Shown piece after piece: positions 38,254 to 51,990 of a DNA stretch of 64,000 bases. The position numbers and the translations under genes were made by a program. Every line of letters begins with the position of its first letter. Position 1 is the first letter of the stretch. The notes beneath the pieces were generated by a model that made no database searches, was not told where the DNA came from, and was given only the letters and a program-made list of their open reading frames with translations. This DNA comes from Acinetobacter sp. 10FS3-1 (GTDB taxonomy: Bacteria > Pseudomonadota > Gammaproteobacteria > Pseudomonadales > Moraxellaceae), in assembly GCF_013343215.1 (NCBI RefSeq), contig NZ_CP039143.1:1426001-1490000 (forward strand), read 5' to 3'.

Positions 38254-38281
38254 TTGCGCTCGTTTTGAAACTGTATAAAAT
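38254..38281 (+). promoter_or_regulatory. rRNA operon promoter
   Basis: A TTGCGC -35 box (38254-38259) and TAAAAT -10 box (38276-38281), with 16-bp spacing, are followed by a GC-containing discriminator (ACGCAGC), as in stringently controlled rRNA promoters. It lies about 240 bp before the 16S 5' end, with an AT-rich leader of no coding content in between. The leader must hold the antitermination site and the 16S processing stem. Confidence 0.6.
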
Positions 38282-38523
38282 ACGCAGCACACCAACGCAA
38301 TGCACTAAACGAAAAGTTAAGTCATTAAGTTGGACTTAAAGCTGACGAAGTTTTAAGAAGATCATTAAGAGATTATGAAGAACAACTTGTGTGGATTTTT
38401 ACTGGTTGATTAATCGAAATATTATCATTGATTGATTGGTTTAAATTACTCGAAGTTTATTTGAGAGAATTTGTCAGAAAATTGATGAGCCAAGATTGGT
38501 GTCCTTTAGGCACTACTGATTTT

Positions 38524-40064
<1,541 letters not shown>

Positions 40065-40123
40065 ACGAAAGATTGACGATTGGTAAGAATCCACAACAAG
40101 TTGTTCTTCATTGATGTATCTGA

Positions 40124-40200
<77 letters not shown>

Positions 40201-40268
40201 CTACTGACGAAGCAAGCAATTGCAGAGTAAGACAGAGAATCAGAAACATTAAATCTAAATGATAAGCT

Positions 40269-40344
40269 GGGGACTTAGCTTAGTTGGTAGAGCGCCTGCT
40301 TTGCACGCAGGAGGTCAGGAGTTCGACTCTCCTAGTCTCCACCA
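40269..40344 (+). tRNA. tRNA-Ala (anticodon TGC)
   Basis: A 76-nt cloverleaf with the acceptor stem GGGGACT/AGTCTCC, the anticodon loop TTTGCAC giving TGC, T-arm GTTCGACTC and an encoded CCA. It follows tRNA-Ile in the 16S-23S spacer. Confidence 0.97.
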
Positions 40345-40690
40345 TAGATTATAGAGCTTAGTAAGTTTATACTTGTTAACCTCTGTGATTTATCACAGTT
40401 TCTAGACCTGACGAAGGCTAGAAAAATCATTAACAGCATATATTTGAGTTGAAATAATTTGTTCATACTCATAGATAGAACGGAAGTTAACAGTAATTTA
40501 TTACCTGTTAATGACTGTACTTGAAATGAGAACTAGCGAAATTAACTGAATCAAGCGTTTTGGTATATGAATCTAATTGAAGCTGTACAGTGCTTAAGTG
40601 CACAAACGCCAACTGTGTGATTGACTGAGAGATTGGTTAATCATGTTGCTCATCCTGCTTGTAGGGATGAACGACTGTTTGGGGTTGTAT
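40345..40690 (+). other. tRNA-Ala to 23S internal transcribed spacer
   Basis: 346 bp with no gene. It carries the 5' half of the 23S processing stem: TGTATAGTCAAG near 40687 pairs with CTTGACTATACA after the 23S 3' end. The rest is AT-rich spacer. Confidence 0.6.
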
Positions 40691-43583
<2,893 letters not shown>

Positions 43584-43773
43584 ACAACACCCAAACAGTT
43601 GTTGTATAAAGCGCAATTGATTCGATATCCAGCAAAACAGCTTGATTCAGAAGCTCGTTAGTACGACAATATTCAACTCAGATATCCCTGTTAATGTATT
43701 CTATTTGGTACCAAGTAAGGCAAACACTGCAAAAGCAGTCAGATAAGACCCGAACAAGTCCATAAACAGTTGT

Positions 43774-43888
43774 GCTGGCGACCATAGCAAGAGTGAACCA
43801 CCTGATCCCTTCCCGAACTCAGAAGTGAAACCTCTTTGCGCTGATGGTAGTGTGGGGTTACCCATGTGAGAGTAAGTCATCGCCAGCT
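43774..43888 (+). rRNA. rrf: 5S ribosomal RNA
   Basis: A 115-nt 5S rRNA whose ends GCTGGCGA and TCGCCAGC pair. The core CCTGATCCCTTCCCGAACTC and loop E region GTGTGGGGTTACCC are typical for the genus. It ends the rRNA operon just before a strong terminator. Confidence 0.97.
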
Positions 43889-43897
43889 CATTATTCA

Positions 43898-43936
43898 AAA
43901 TCCCCCTGCTAAAAAGCAGGGGGATTTCTTTTTTTA
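43898..43936 (+). terminator. rRNA operon terminator
   Basis: A GC-rich stem AATCCCCCTGCT with AGCAGGGGGATT and a 5-nt A loop, followed by TTCTTTTTTT, 10 bp after 5S. Confidence 0.93.
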
Positions 43937-44039
43937 TAAAAAGAAAAGAAATAAAAGAATTACATCGTTATCTATATGAGTCATCCGCAGCACTCAACTA
44001 GAGATATAGTATTATATCTATCCAGACTAATTATCAGAT

Positions 44040-44725
44040 ACATCTGCTAGGGGAATATAGTGCAAATTCTATCTGCTCTATTTGTTGGTTTGACACGCCA
44101 TTAAACGATGATGATTTTGGCAGATATTGTCTGATCAGACCATTCGTATTTTCTGAGTTCAACCAAAGTTAAGAATACTCCCTGATAATTCTTACCTATT
44201 ACAGTATCACCTCCGAGGTCTCCTAAACATTGTCGTTGATCAACAACCTCATCTCGGCACTGAATGCTAGTTTTATCAAAAACTTATCCTCTAATATCGG
44301 TATTTCTATAGCCATGTTTACGATATTTTTTTGATATCTTAAATGAAGATGAAGTTTAGCGCCTTTTGATTTATTTTGATAAATGTACTGTTAAATCCAC
44401 TCCTGTAAAGGTACATCTAATCAATCCCATTATGTTAAAGCACCTGAAATTTTTTCAGGTGACTAGTTTGAGCCAATCAAATAATCAACATAAGCGAAAG
44501 TAAACACAATTATTTGTGATGAAGGATGATACTGTCTTTGATTTGCAAATTTTGCTGCTTGTTGAGCTCTATATCCACATTGCCCAGTATTTCTTTTTAA
44601 TTCAGGATAGATGGTTGATCGTGAACGTCCTAAGTCGAGCAAGCGTAGCGATTAAACTTTTACTTTTTAAAGTTGGATAAATTTCGTATCTTATCATCTT
44701 GATAAAGTTGAGTGCATTTCTTCAT
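44040..44725 (-). pseudogene. Decayed IS30-family transposase
   Basis: No single ORF survives, but reading the minus strand in shifting frames from an ATG at 44725 rebuilds most of an IS30-type transposase. Pieces in order: MKKCTQLYQDDKIRNL; DLGRSRSTIYPELKRN with GYRAQQAAKFANQR (helix-turn-helix region); SPEKISGALT; QYIYQNKSKGAKLHLHLRYQ; DEVVDQRQCLGDLGGDTVIG (around the first catalytic Asp); and LIRQYLPKSSSFNGVSNQQI near the C-terminus. Several stops and frameshifts and an apparent deletion between the last two pieces make it non-functional. No convincing terminal inverted repeats were found. Confidence 0.85.
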
Positions 44726-45164
44726 TGTGTGCTTTCCAATTGCGAGTTAAAAAAGTCTAATGATTCTATGAATGCCCCTAACTTTTTCAACAAACTACAA
44801 ATGTGTCACACTTGTGACTTGAATCTGCATAGATTGAAAAATTTAAAAACTATAATTAACTCATCAATAAAAACCAAAATTGAGTTTGTAGTTGTAATAC
44901 GGATAAGTAGTTGGAATTGATCTTCATCCAAATTAATAATTTAAATTTATATAAGAGTTTGTTTTCTTTTAAAGAAAAGAAGTTATTATCAAGAGAGCTA
45001 TTGTTGTTCTGGCTCGTATTAAACTGCTTAGGAATTTATCTTTCATTAAATATGCTTTGATTTTATTAAGTAGGGTTAAGCTAACCATTACTCATTAATA
45101 TTATTCAATATATTTCAAATGAAATAGCCTAAGCGGTTTTGGGTCAATTCGTTTTCTTTAGGGA
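44726..45164. other. 439-bp AT-rich gap
   Basis: Very AT-rich sequence between the IS30 remnant and the transglycosylase gene. It probably includes the former upstream end of the IS. Short ORFs here (for example 44699-44920 on the plus strand) have no ribosome site and unlikely composition. I see no gene. Confidence 0.5.
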
Positions 45165-45746
45165 TTAAAGTGCACTTTTTAAAGCTTGTTTATGTTGTTT
45201 AACTTGCTTGGCATAGCGTTTACCTTGTTTTCTCATCTTACGATTATTTTCGTAATTTGAAGGCCCAACATTGTAATAAGCGAGTGCTTTTTCCCAGTCT
45301 CCTGCGGATTGATGGTATTTAGTTAATATATAAGATCCACATTGAATATTGTTATTTTCATTATATAAGTTGCCTGGACAAGTTTGCTGCCAGTAGCGTG
45401 GCATCACTTGCATGAGTCCTACTGCACCTACAGGCGAGACTGCCTGACTCCGGTATGTCGATTCCTGGCGAATTACAGCAGCAACTAAAAGTGGATCTAG
45501 CCCCTGACGTTCTGAATGTAACACGATCATGTGAGATACTCGCTCAGCAGTACTGGCAGGTGTTGAATAAGCAGTCTGAATACCTTTTGATAATTTGGCA
45601 GCACGTCTTTCTATAGATCCGCCACCTAGGGATGAGCACCCAGTAAAAACTAAAGTAGTGAGTACAATAGAAGAAAGTTTAAATGAAGTCGAACGAGATA
45701 ATGGAGATTTAAGATTAAAATCAGTGAAATAACGAGAAAAAAGCAA
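45165..45746 (-). CDS. Lytic murein transglycosylase, SLT-type lipoprotein
   Basis: A 193 aa peptidoglycan-cleaving lipoprotein. The signal ends in a lipobox with Cys in VFTGCSSLG (about residue 37). The Slt catalytic domain (about 70-180) has the catalytic Glu in VIRQESTYRSQAVSP, followed by GAVGLMQVMP and the ALAYYNVGPSNY motif, all hallmarks of the family. The tail is rich in Lys and Gln. The start is TTG at 45746; no in-frame ATG lies between it and the lipobox, and no good ribosome site is visible, so the exact start is uncertain. Confidence 0.88.
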   Translation of the reverse strand: MLFSRYFTDFNLKSPLSRSTSFKLSSIVLTTLVFTGCSSLGGGSIERRAAKLSKGIQTAYSTPASTAERVSHMIVLHSERQGLDPLLVAAVIRQESTYRSQAVSPVGAVGLMQVMPRYWQQTCPGNLYNENNNIQCGSYILTKYHQSAGDWEKALAYYNVGPSNYENNRKMRKQGKRYAKQVKQHKQALKSAL

Positions 45747-46004
45747 AACTTAAGTTCCATGCCTAAATTACACGTTTAGATGGTATGTAAGCAATCCATT
45801 TGAGTCAACCCGAGAAACAGCAAAAACTCTCTATTTTTAAATAGAGCTATAAAGCTTTAAAAGACTGAATTGATAAAACTTATATTTTGCTTTCATTAGG
45901 CTACAATTTAAACAAGATCTTATTGATTTATATTTTTTAAATTGATATTGAAATCAATCAGTCTATACAAGTACTACCGCAATAAATAATGCAAATTACT
46001 TAAT
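45747..46004. other. Intergenic AT-rich sequence
   Basis: 258 bp between two minus-strand genes. AT-rich, with no gene and no clear terminator seen. Confidence 0.4.
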
Positions 46005-46490
46005 TTAAAGCTTTTTTAACATCCAGATTTCACAGGCTTCACTATGTCCAGTATTTCCTTTAGGAGAGTCTAAATGCTCAAACCCCAGTTTTTCATACAG
46101 CCTGACCGCCTGCCACAGTGCTTTAGTGGTTTCTAAATAGACTGCATTAATGTGATGCGCCTGTGCAAATTCAAATGCTAACTCTAAAACTTTTTTAGCT
46201 AATCCTTGCCGACGGATTTCAGGTAGAAAGTACATTTTTTGAATTTCTAAAATATTTGCATCACCTTGCAGTGGAGCAATTCCACCACCACCATAGATTA
46301 TATTTTGTTTATCTATAATTACCCAATAAGCTGAATTGGATTGCTGATAAACCTGATAAAGTTTATCTAAAATAGAATCCCCTACAGCAAAACCGGATTC
46401 AGCTGCCAGTCCAAATTCTTGGGAAACACGACGAATAATGGCAGCAATTTGAGCATTATCTTCAGGTTGGATTAGGCGAATAGAATACAT
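46005..46490 (-). CDS. GNAT-family N-acetyltransferase
   Basis: A 161 aa acetyl-CoA-dependent acyltransferase. The GNAT core includes the beta4 strand LEIQKMYFLPEIRRQGLAKK, which holds the pyrophosphate-binding R/QxxGxG/A loop (RRQGLA), and the C-terminal VYLETTKALWQAVRLYEKLG. The acceptor is unknown. It is alone on the minus strand. Confidence 0.9.
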   Translation of the reverse strand: MYSIRLIQPEDNAQIAAIIRRVSQEFGLAAESGFAVGDSILDKLYQVYQQSNSAYWVIIDKQNIIYGGGGIAPLQGDANILEIQKMYFLPEIRRQGLAKKVLELAFEFAQAHHINAVYLETTKALWQAVRLYEKLGFEHLDSPKGNTGHSEACEIWMLKKL

Positions 46491-46601
46491 ATAAATTTAT
46501 TGAATGGTGAAATAAAAAATGATGAATTTTTATAGCCTTAAATGCTTAAAAAATCCACCATTTAATCAATTTAATTGTTTGATTTATCAGCAAAGTAAAA
46601 A

Positions 46602-47801
46602 CTATTTTAATTCACTAGAGGATTTATTCAGTTCACGTCGGGCAATAATCAGTTGTTGAATCTGTTGAGTACCTTCAAAAATATCCAAGATTTTGGAATC
46701 ACGTGCCCATTTTTCCAGAAGTTCGGTTTCATTGTAGCCTAATGTAGCTGCCAGCTCGACGCATTTTAAGGTGATTTCATTACCGATCCGGCCAGCTTTG
46801 GCCTTAGAAATTGAAGCTTCACGTGAATTAGGTTTGCGATTATCTGCCATCCAGGCAGCTTTTAACATCAATAAACGTGCTGCTTCCCATTCCGCTTCCA
46901 TACGGTAAATCTGTGCAGCGATATTGGAACTTTGTAAATATGGCGTGCTGTAGTGGGCATCTAGTTCATCTTTGAAAATTTCTTTAATACGCTCCAGAGA
47001 TGCTTTTGCGCAGCCAATTGCCATGGCAGCGACCAATGGACGGGTATTGTCAAAGGTTTCCATTACTCCCGCAAAACCTTTGGCGACATCGATTTCCTCA
47101 TGCCCTAACAAGTTGGCAGCTGGAACACGGCAGTCAATAAAACTAATTGCTGCGGTATCTGAAGCTTTAATACCCAGTTTATGTTCCAGACGCTCAATCT
47201 TCATGCCAGGCGTATTTTTAGCGACCACAAAAGATTTGATGGCAGCACGGCCCAGTTTTTTATCCAGAGTTGCCCAGACTACAACCGCATCGGCACGTTC
47301 TCCAGAAGTCACAAAAATTTTCTCGCCATTCAGAATATAGTCATCGCCATCTTTTGTAGCCGTTGTACGAATGGCTGCCGAGTCTGAGCCACAACCCGGT
47401 TCTGTAATTGCCATAGCCGCCCAAATTCCCTGAAAGCGCTGTAACTGTTCATCATTGGCAACTGCAGCAATTGCAGAGTTTCCTAAACCTTGACGTTGCA
47501 TGGATAACAATAGACCAGTATCGCCATAACACATCTCGACAATACTGAGCGCTGTAGACATATTGACGCCATTTTTATTACTTTCGTCGCTATCACCGCG
47601 CTTGTTCACCGCAGCACCGGCATTCATGCCTTCACTACCTTGATTCATGCCATCGACGACAGAAGCCAGCATGTCCAGCTCTTTGGGATAAGTATGTTCA
47701 ATTTTGTCATATTTACGTGAAATAGGGCGGAGTACATTTACTGCAACTTCATGGGCTTGATCAATCAGCATTTTAAATTTTTTAGGATTTTGTAAGTTCA
47801 T
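46602..47801 (-). CDS. Acyl-CoA dehydrogenase (catalytic Glu present)
   Basis: A 399 aa FAD-dependent acyl-CoA dehydrogenase, oxidising the alpha-beta bond of acyl-CoA and passing electrons to ETF. Signatures are WAAMAITEPGCGSDSAAI and FVTSGERADAVVVW. The catalytic-base motif is kept at the C-terminus: DIFEGTQQIQQLIIARREL. Chain-length preference cannot be read. It begins 22 bp after the second dehydrogenase gene on the minus strand, so the two are surely co-transcribed and may form one enzyme. Confidence 0.92.
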   Translation of the reverse strand: MNLQNPKKFKMLIDQAHEVAVNVLRPISRKYDKIEHTYPKELDMLASVVDGMNQGSEGMNAGAAVNKRGDSDESNKNGVNMSTALSIVEMCYGDTGLLLSMQRQGLGNSAIAAVANDEQLQRFQGIWAAMAITEPGCGSDSAAIRTTATKDGDDYILNGEKIFVTSGERADAVVVWATLDKKLGRAAIKSFVVAKNTPGMKIERLEHKLGIKASDTAAISFIDCRVPAANLLGHEEIDVAKGFAGVMETFDNTRPLVAAMAIGCAKASLERIKEIFKDELDAHYSTPYLQSSNIAAQIYRMEAEWEAARLLMLKAAWMADNRKPNSREASISKAKAGRIGNEITLKCVELAATLGYNETELLEKWARDSKILDIFEGTQQIQQLIIARRELNKSSSELK

Positions 47802-47823
47802 CTCTTTTTTCCCTTATTTTTGC

Positions 47824-49119
47824 TCACGCATGCAAACCAGAATGCAGGATGGCAGTTGCTCTTAAATCCCGATACCAGCGTTCGACCGGATGCTCCTTGG
47901 TAAAGCCGTGTCCTCCGAGAATCTGTACGCCATCTGTACCAATTTTCATAGATTTTTCTGCACACAGCAGGCGCGTCAGATAGGCTTCACGATGAAAACT
48001 CTGACCAGATTCAGCCAGGCTCGCAGCATTCAGGACCAGCATCTGCATGGCATCTATTTCAATTGCCATATCTGCAATCATAAAAGCCACGCTTTGACGA
48101 TGTGAAATTGGTTCACCAAAGGCCGTCCGTTCATTGGCATACTGTATGCAGTATTTTTTCACGGCCTCACAAGTACCGACGGCCATCGCGCACCACATTA
48201 AATTGCCTAGGTCCACAAAAGCGGTGTAATCAAAATCTTCATCTCCTAAGCGCTGAGCTGGTGTGTTAGCAAATTTCAAGCTCATGGTTTGAGTGGCTTT
48301 TAGGCCCATGGCTGGAGATTTTTGTGCAGTGATGGTCTGGTCACGCTGTACAACAAAGATGTCGGCCGTTCCATTCAAACTGGCACTGACCAGATAAAGG
48401 TCAGCACTTTCTCCCAGAATGACCAGCGTCTTTTCCCCATTGATCAGATAATGATCCTGATGGGGGGTGGCTGTGGTCTTTAGCTGATATGGATTAAATG
48501 CGGCAGTTGCTTCCTGTACTGCAAAAGTGGCTTTTAGCTGAGGGTCTTCAGTAAAGGCAGAAAGATAATCTGTCTGGATCTGTTCCGAACCCCAGTGAGT
48601 AAGGGCATTGATGACACTAAAGGTAGATAGCAACCCGGCTGTCAAGCTGAAATCACCTTGGGCTAGACTTTGGGCAATCAGAACATTACTGACAATATTC
48701 TGCTCTGATGCCACACCACCTAAAGCTTCAGGAAGGGCATAAAGGTTGAGGCCTAAATCAGTTGAATATTGCCAGAGTTCCTCGGGGAAGTTTTCATGGT
48801 GATCTGCCTTATATGCCAGAGGATAAAGCACTTCTCTGGCAAACTGCTGCATGGCATCACAGGTCATTTGCTGTTCTTGCGTCAAGTTCAAGTCAAATAG
48901 TGATTTGGGCTGATGTGGGAGACGTTGCTTTTGGAGTGTTTGACCAGATTTTAGGATTTTTTGTGTCTGGCTGAGCGTCTTAAAGCCAGCCTTTGAGCTT
49001 TGATACAGAGATTTTTCTAAAAATTTTCGTAACCTGAATTGGTCAAGTAAATCGCTGCCAGCCACTCTGGTTAGAAGAGACAAGCCAAATCCTTGAGCTT
49101 TATTTACCATATTATTCAT
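47824..49119 (-). CDS. Acyl-CoA dehydrogenase-like protein lacking the usual catalytic Glu
   Basis: A 431 aa acyl-CoA dehydrogenase-fold protein. It has the N-terminal helical domain, a FAD region (FAVQEATAAFNPYQLKTT, then YLINGEKTLVILGESADLYL) and a C-terminal domain with ILGGHGFTKEHPVERWYRDL. The chain then ends in RATAILHSGLHA, where catalytic homologues have the EGT motif with the base. It also has an N-terminal extension of about 60 residues. It is the first gene of a two-gene operon with the intact dehydrogenase. The ribosome site AGGATAATC precedes the ATG at 49119. Confidence 0.88.
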   Translation of the reverse strand: MNNMVNKAQGFGLSLLTRVAGSDLLDQFRLRKFLEKSLYQSSKAGFKTLSQTQKILKSGQTLQKQRLPHQPKSLFDLNLTQEQQMTCDAMQQFAREVLYPLAYKADHHENFPEELWQYSTDLGLNLYALPEALGGVASEQNIVSNVLIAQSLAQGDFSLTAGLLSTFSVINALTHWGSEQIQTDYLSAFTEDPQLKATFAVQEATAAFNPYQLKTTATPHQDHYLINGEKTLVILGESADLYLVSASLNGTADIFVVQRDQTITAQKSPAMGLKATQTMSLKFANTPAQRLGDEDFDYTAFVDLGNLMWCAMAVGTCEAVKKYCIQYANERTAFGEPISHRQSVAFMIADMAIEIDAMQMLVLNAASLAESGQSFHREAYLTRLLCAEKSMKIGTDGVQILGGHGFTKEHPVERWYRDLRATAILHSGLHA

Positions 49120-49306
49120 TCTGATTATCCTGTGGAATATTATGTTGTTTTCTTAATGCTGACACGTAGTCGGAGAAAAAACCATGTCATCAATGACATG
49201 AAATATTGTCAATTTACAATCAAATCAAAATGATTAACTAAATAGTTAAATATTTGAAAACTAACAGAAAAATAAAATATTTGAAATTTTGGATTTTATA
49301 ATAATT

Positions 49307-49333
49307 GACCCGGATGACAGAATCATCCGGGTC
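49307..49333 (-). terminator. Hairpin downstream of the AarF/UbiB-like gene
   Basis: An 11-bp perfect stem GACCCGGATGA with TCATCCGGGTC and a 5-nt loop, 33 bp past the stop of the kinase gene. The minus-strand U tract is weak (AATTATTATAA). Confidence 0.65.
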
Positions 49334-49365
49334 TAGGCTTAAAGCTCAAAGCTGGTTTTAATACA

Positions 49366-50739
49366 TCAGAGGTAACGTTTAATCATGCTGCGTACATTCG
49401 TTCTGGCATCAATCACGGTCATAAAAGTATAGGCACCAATGAATTTACGGCTAATAAACATAAATTCTTTGGGCGGGACACTGAAATAACGTGAAGCCAT
49501 TGATTTTGAAGCTTGCTGCATCACACGGCTATGTAGCTGGCTTTTTTTCCAGTTATAGCGGTCATATTCATCCATAACTCCGGCAGGCAGGTCTTTATTA
49601 TTAAGGGGTGAACTAAATGCTTCAGTGGCTAATAAAAAGACTTTGGCCATATCCGGTTTAATGCTATGCGGGATTGAGTCAAAGAACTCATAACCGGTCA
49701 TTGCTTTCACCATCATATCCGCATCATGATGATAACCTGCCTGAATCAGGTTGCGCGCAACGTTTAGCAGATGCTGGTCAAACTGACGAATTGCCCCAAA
49801 ATCCAGCAGGACAATTTTGTCGCTAATATTTTCACCATTACCTAAGCGAACCAGGTAATTACCGAAGTTCGGATCGGTCTGCATCTCGCCCCATTCGAAA
49901 ATTTCACGTACAGCAATTTCTAAAGAGGCTTCACCAAGCTGGTTGCGGCGTTCCTGAGGCAGGGACAGCATAACGGGACTATTAATTGGCACACCACGTT
50001 CAAAGGTCATGCACAGCACACGGTCAGTACAATATTGATCGATAATCGTAGGCACGATATAACGCGGATCTTCTTTTAAACGAGCAGCGAAACGGCGCGT
50101 AGTGTCAGCTTCAATTTTATAGTTGACCTCACGATGCATCATTTCACGGACTTCATCGAACCACTGGTCAAATTCACGTGTCTGCGGCACCATGCGGGTC
50201 AGCTTCAGCATGTTCCTGAACAGGCTCATGTCGGAATCGATCGCTTCAGCCACACCTGGATACTGAATTTTAAGGACCAATTCCATGCCATCTGATTTAC
50301 GAATAGCACGGTGAACTTGGGCCAGAGAGGCGGTACCCAAAGGTTCATGATCCACGGTCAGATCATCTAGCTTTGAACCCAGCTGCTGTTGTAATTGAGC
50401 TTTAATTGCCGGCCATGCCAGAGCAACGGTCTGGTTATTCAGGGTATTGAGAGCCTGAGTAATTTCTTCGGGCAGAAAATGTTCGCCATAAAGCGCCATC
50501 ATCTGGCCAATTTTGACGATTGAGCCTTTTAGTTTACCAATTTCTGCAACCAGATAATCAGCCTGTTCTTTCATAGCTTTTTTGCGTTTTCTTTCTTTTT
50601 CTTCCTCGCTAGAGAACATGGAACTCGCGCTCGATGCCGCCCAGCGCGTACCTGCCAATAAGGATGCCTTTGCGATCGATAAGCGTCGATCCATTGAGGA
50701 AGTTTTCAGTTGTTTAAGCTTATCGTTCTGATCTGACAT
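49366..50739 (-). CDS. AarF/UbiB (ABC1) family kinase-like protein
   Basis: A 457 aa protein of the ABC1/ADCK/UbiB family, whose members are atypical kinase-fold ATPases, several needed for ubiquinone synthesis or lipid handling. It shows the KxGQ motif (GSIVKIGQMMALYG), the ATP-binding Lys in ELVLKIQYPG, the catalytic loop DPNFGNYLV and LLDFGAIRQF. It lacks the C-terminal transmembrane pair of classic UbiB, so it resembles the soluble UbiB-like branch. AAGGATTGAG precedes the ATG. It lies upstream of the acyl-CoA dehydrogenase pair, but with a hairpin between. Confidence 0.88.
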   Translation of the reverse strand: MSDQNDKLKQLKTSSMDRRLSIAKASLLAGTRWAASSASSMFSSEEEKERKRKKAMKEQADYLVAEIGKLKGSIVKIGQMMALYGEHFLPEEITQALNTLNNQTVALAWPAIKAQLQQQLGSKLDDLTVDHEPLGTASLAQVHRAIRKSDGMELVLKIQYPGVAEAIDSDMSLFRNMLKLTRMVPQTREFDQWFDEVREMMHREVNYKIEADTTRRFAARLKEDPRYIVPTIIDQYCTDRVLCMTFERGVPINSPVMLSLPQERRNQLGEASLEIAVREIFEWGEMQTDPNFGNYLVRLGNGENISDKIVLLDFGAIRQFDQHLLNVARNLIQAGYHHDADMMVKAMTGYEFFDSIPHSIKPDMAKVFLLATEAFSSPLNNKDLPAGVMDEYDRYNWKKSQLHSRVMQQASKSMASRYFSVPPKEFMFISRKFIGAYTFMTVIDARTNVRSMIKRYL

Positions 50740-50895
50740 GTAAACTCAATCCTTTCATCAGCATAAAGCAAAATAAATCATTGTAGTGAATATTACCGTG
50801 TCTACAGATATTAAAACAGTTTGAGCCGTTGAATTCACAGTAAAACCTTAGCAAGATTTGGTCACTTACCAACTTAGACCAGTGTAGGACAGCTA

Positions 50896-51204
50896 TTATG
50901 ACATTTGAAATTGGATTTTTAATTCAGATCGTTGCTGTAAGTGTTGTTTATTTGTTTGAATGTGTTGATGAATCAGACCCTGCACTACTTCATGCATAAA
51001 GCCCAGTGCATAACCTTTTACAATAACAATACTGGGCAAGCTAAAGAACAGGTATTTGGCATCTTCCAAAGTTGCACTATCAAATACACCTTGCTGTATT
51101 AAAGTCGTTTGTAAAAATATCTTTTCTTGCTGCACCTGAATGGACAATTGATCATTCCAGTAATTTTGGCGCATTGCCATAAGATTATTGTGCTTATAGC
51201 TCAT
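50896..51204 (-). CDS. Hypothetical protein
   Basis: A 102 aa protein with no signal peptide. It has a hydrophobic middle (YLFFSLPSIVIVKGYALGFM, about residues 50-69) and Gln-rich helical ends (QTNKQHLQQRSELKIQFQ). It is unrecognised and could be cytoplasmic or peripheral. No clear ribosome site precedes the ATG at 51204; Met9 or Met11 are possible alternatives. Confidence 0.55.
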   Translation of the reverse strand: MSYKHNNLMAMRQNYWNDQLSIQVQQEKIFLQTTLIQQGVFDSATLEDAKYLFFSLPSIVIVKGYALGFMHEVVQGLIHQHIQTNKQHLQQRSELKIQFQMS

Positions 51205-51402
51205 AAGGTCTGGGCTCGTTTGGACTTTATTGCCAGATGATATGGAGGCAGATTACAGATTTTCAAACCTTTAAATGTGACATCTTTTTAAGCGAAAAAA
51301 CGATAGGATTTTAATAAGGACTGGGTTAGTATCGGGCAATAATTTATACAAGATTTATTGTTCAAAATTAATTTGAAGCAGACCAGTTTGGCTAAAGGGG
51401 AT

Positions 51403-51792
51403 ATGATGCGTTTTGCATGTTTATTAGTTGCAGGTTGTTTGGCGGCATTGGGGCTACAGGTTCAGGCAGCAGAAGGTTATTCTAAGGCATATACTCAGTG
51501 TATGAACTTCAGTTATGGTAATACCGCGAAAGCAAAAAAATGTGTCAAAAAAGAATTAAAAGCGCAAAAAAAACGCTTGAAGAAAAACTATAAAACTTAT
51601 TTGAAATTGAATTCGCCTTATCAAAATAATATCCGTGCTCAGCATACGCTATGGGAACGAAAAATGTCCCAGCAATGTAACTTGGGAATGACTGGGCAAT
51701 ATGCACAGATTCAACAAGGCCAATGCAGGCTAGCGCTGGTCGTGGATCAGGCCAGTCTGTATCAATCCCGTTCTTATAGTAGAGGGCTTTAA
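51403..51792 (+). CDS. Hypothetical exported Lys-rich protein
   Basis: A 129 aa protein. I choose the ATG at 51403, preceded by AAAGGGG, because it opens a signal peptide (MMRFACLLVAGCLAALGLQV, cleavage after QAAEG); the frame begins at 51358. The mature part starts with YTQCMNFSYGNTAKAKKC, then a very basic Lys-rich helix (about 15 Lys in 35 residues), and four Cys in all. Its layout recalls LprI-like lysozyme-inhibitor proteins, but this is a weak resemblance. Confidence 0.7.
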   Translation: MMRFACLLVAGCLAALGLQVQAAEGYSKAYTQCMNFSYGNTAKAKKCVKKELKAQKKRLKKNYKTYLKLNSPYQNNIRAQHTLWERKMSQQCNLGMTGQYAQIQQGQCRLALVVDQASLYQSRSYSRGL

Positions 51793-51990
51793 CAGGATTT
51801 TCAGGCCAATAAACCGGTCGAAGAGTTGTAGCCTGTATCAGAAACTAAAGGTTGAATGGATGTAAGGGCAGAAATCCGGCAGATTAAGCAGCCATGGAGA
51901 ATTCACGTTTTTCATGGTTTTGGCATTATAAAAGCCGTTAAAACAAGGTATCATAAAGCGTTTTAAAAAATGACCTTGGAGACGCCTTAA

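Noticed and set aside
44441..44461. 9-bp hairpin CACCTGAAA/TTTCAGGTG, possible terminator or operator
   Set aside because: It coincides with the SPEKISG codons of the decayed IS30 transposase; most likely chance within old coding sequence.
44699..44920. Open frame of 73 aa on the plus strand after the rRNA operon
   Set aside because: It lies antisense to the 5' end of the IS30 remnant and in the AT-rich flank, with no ribosome site and no recognisable features.
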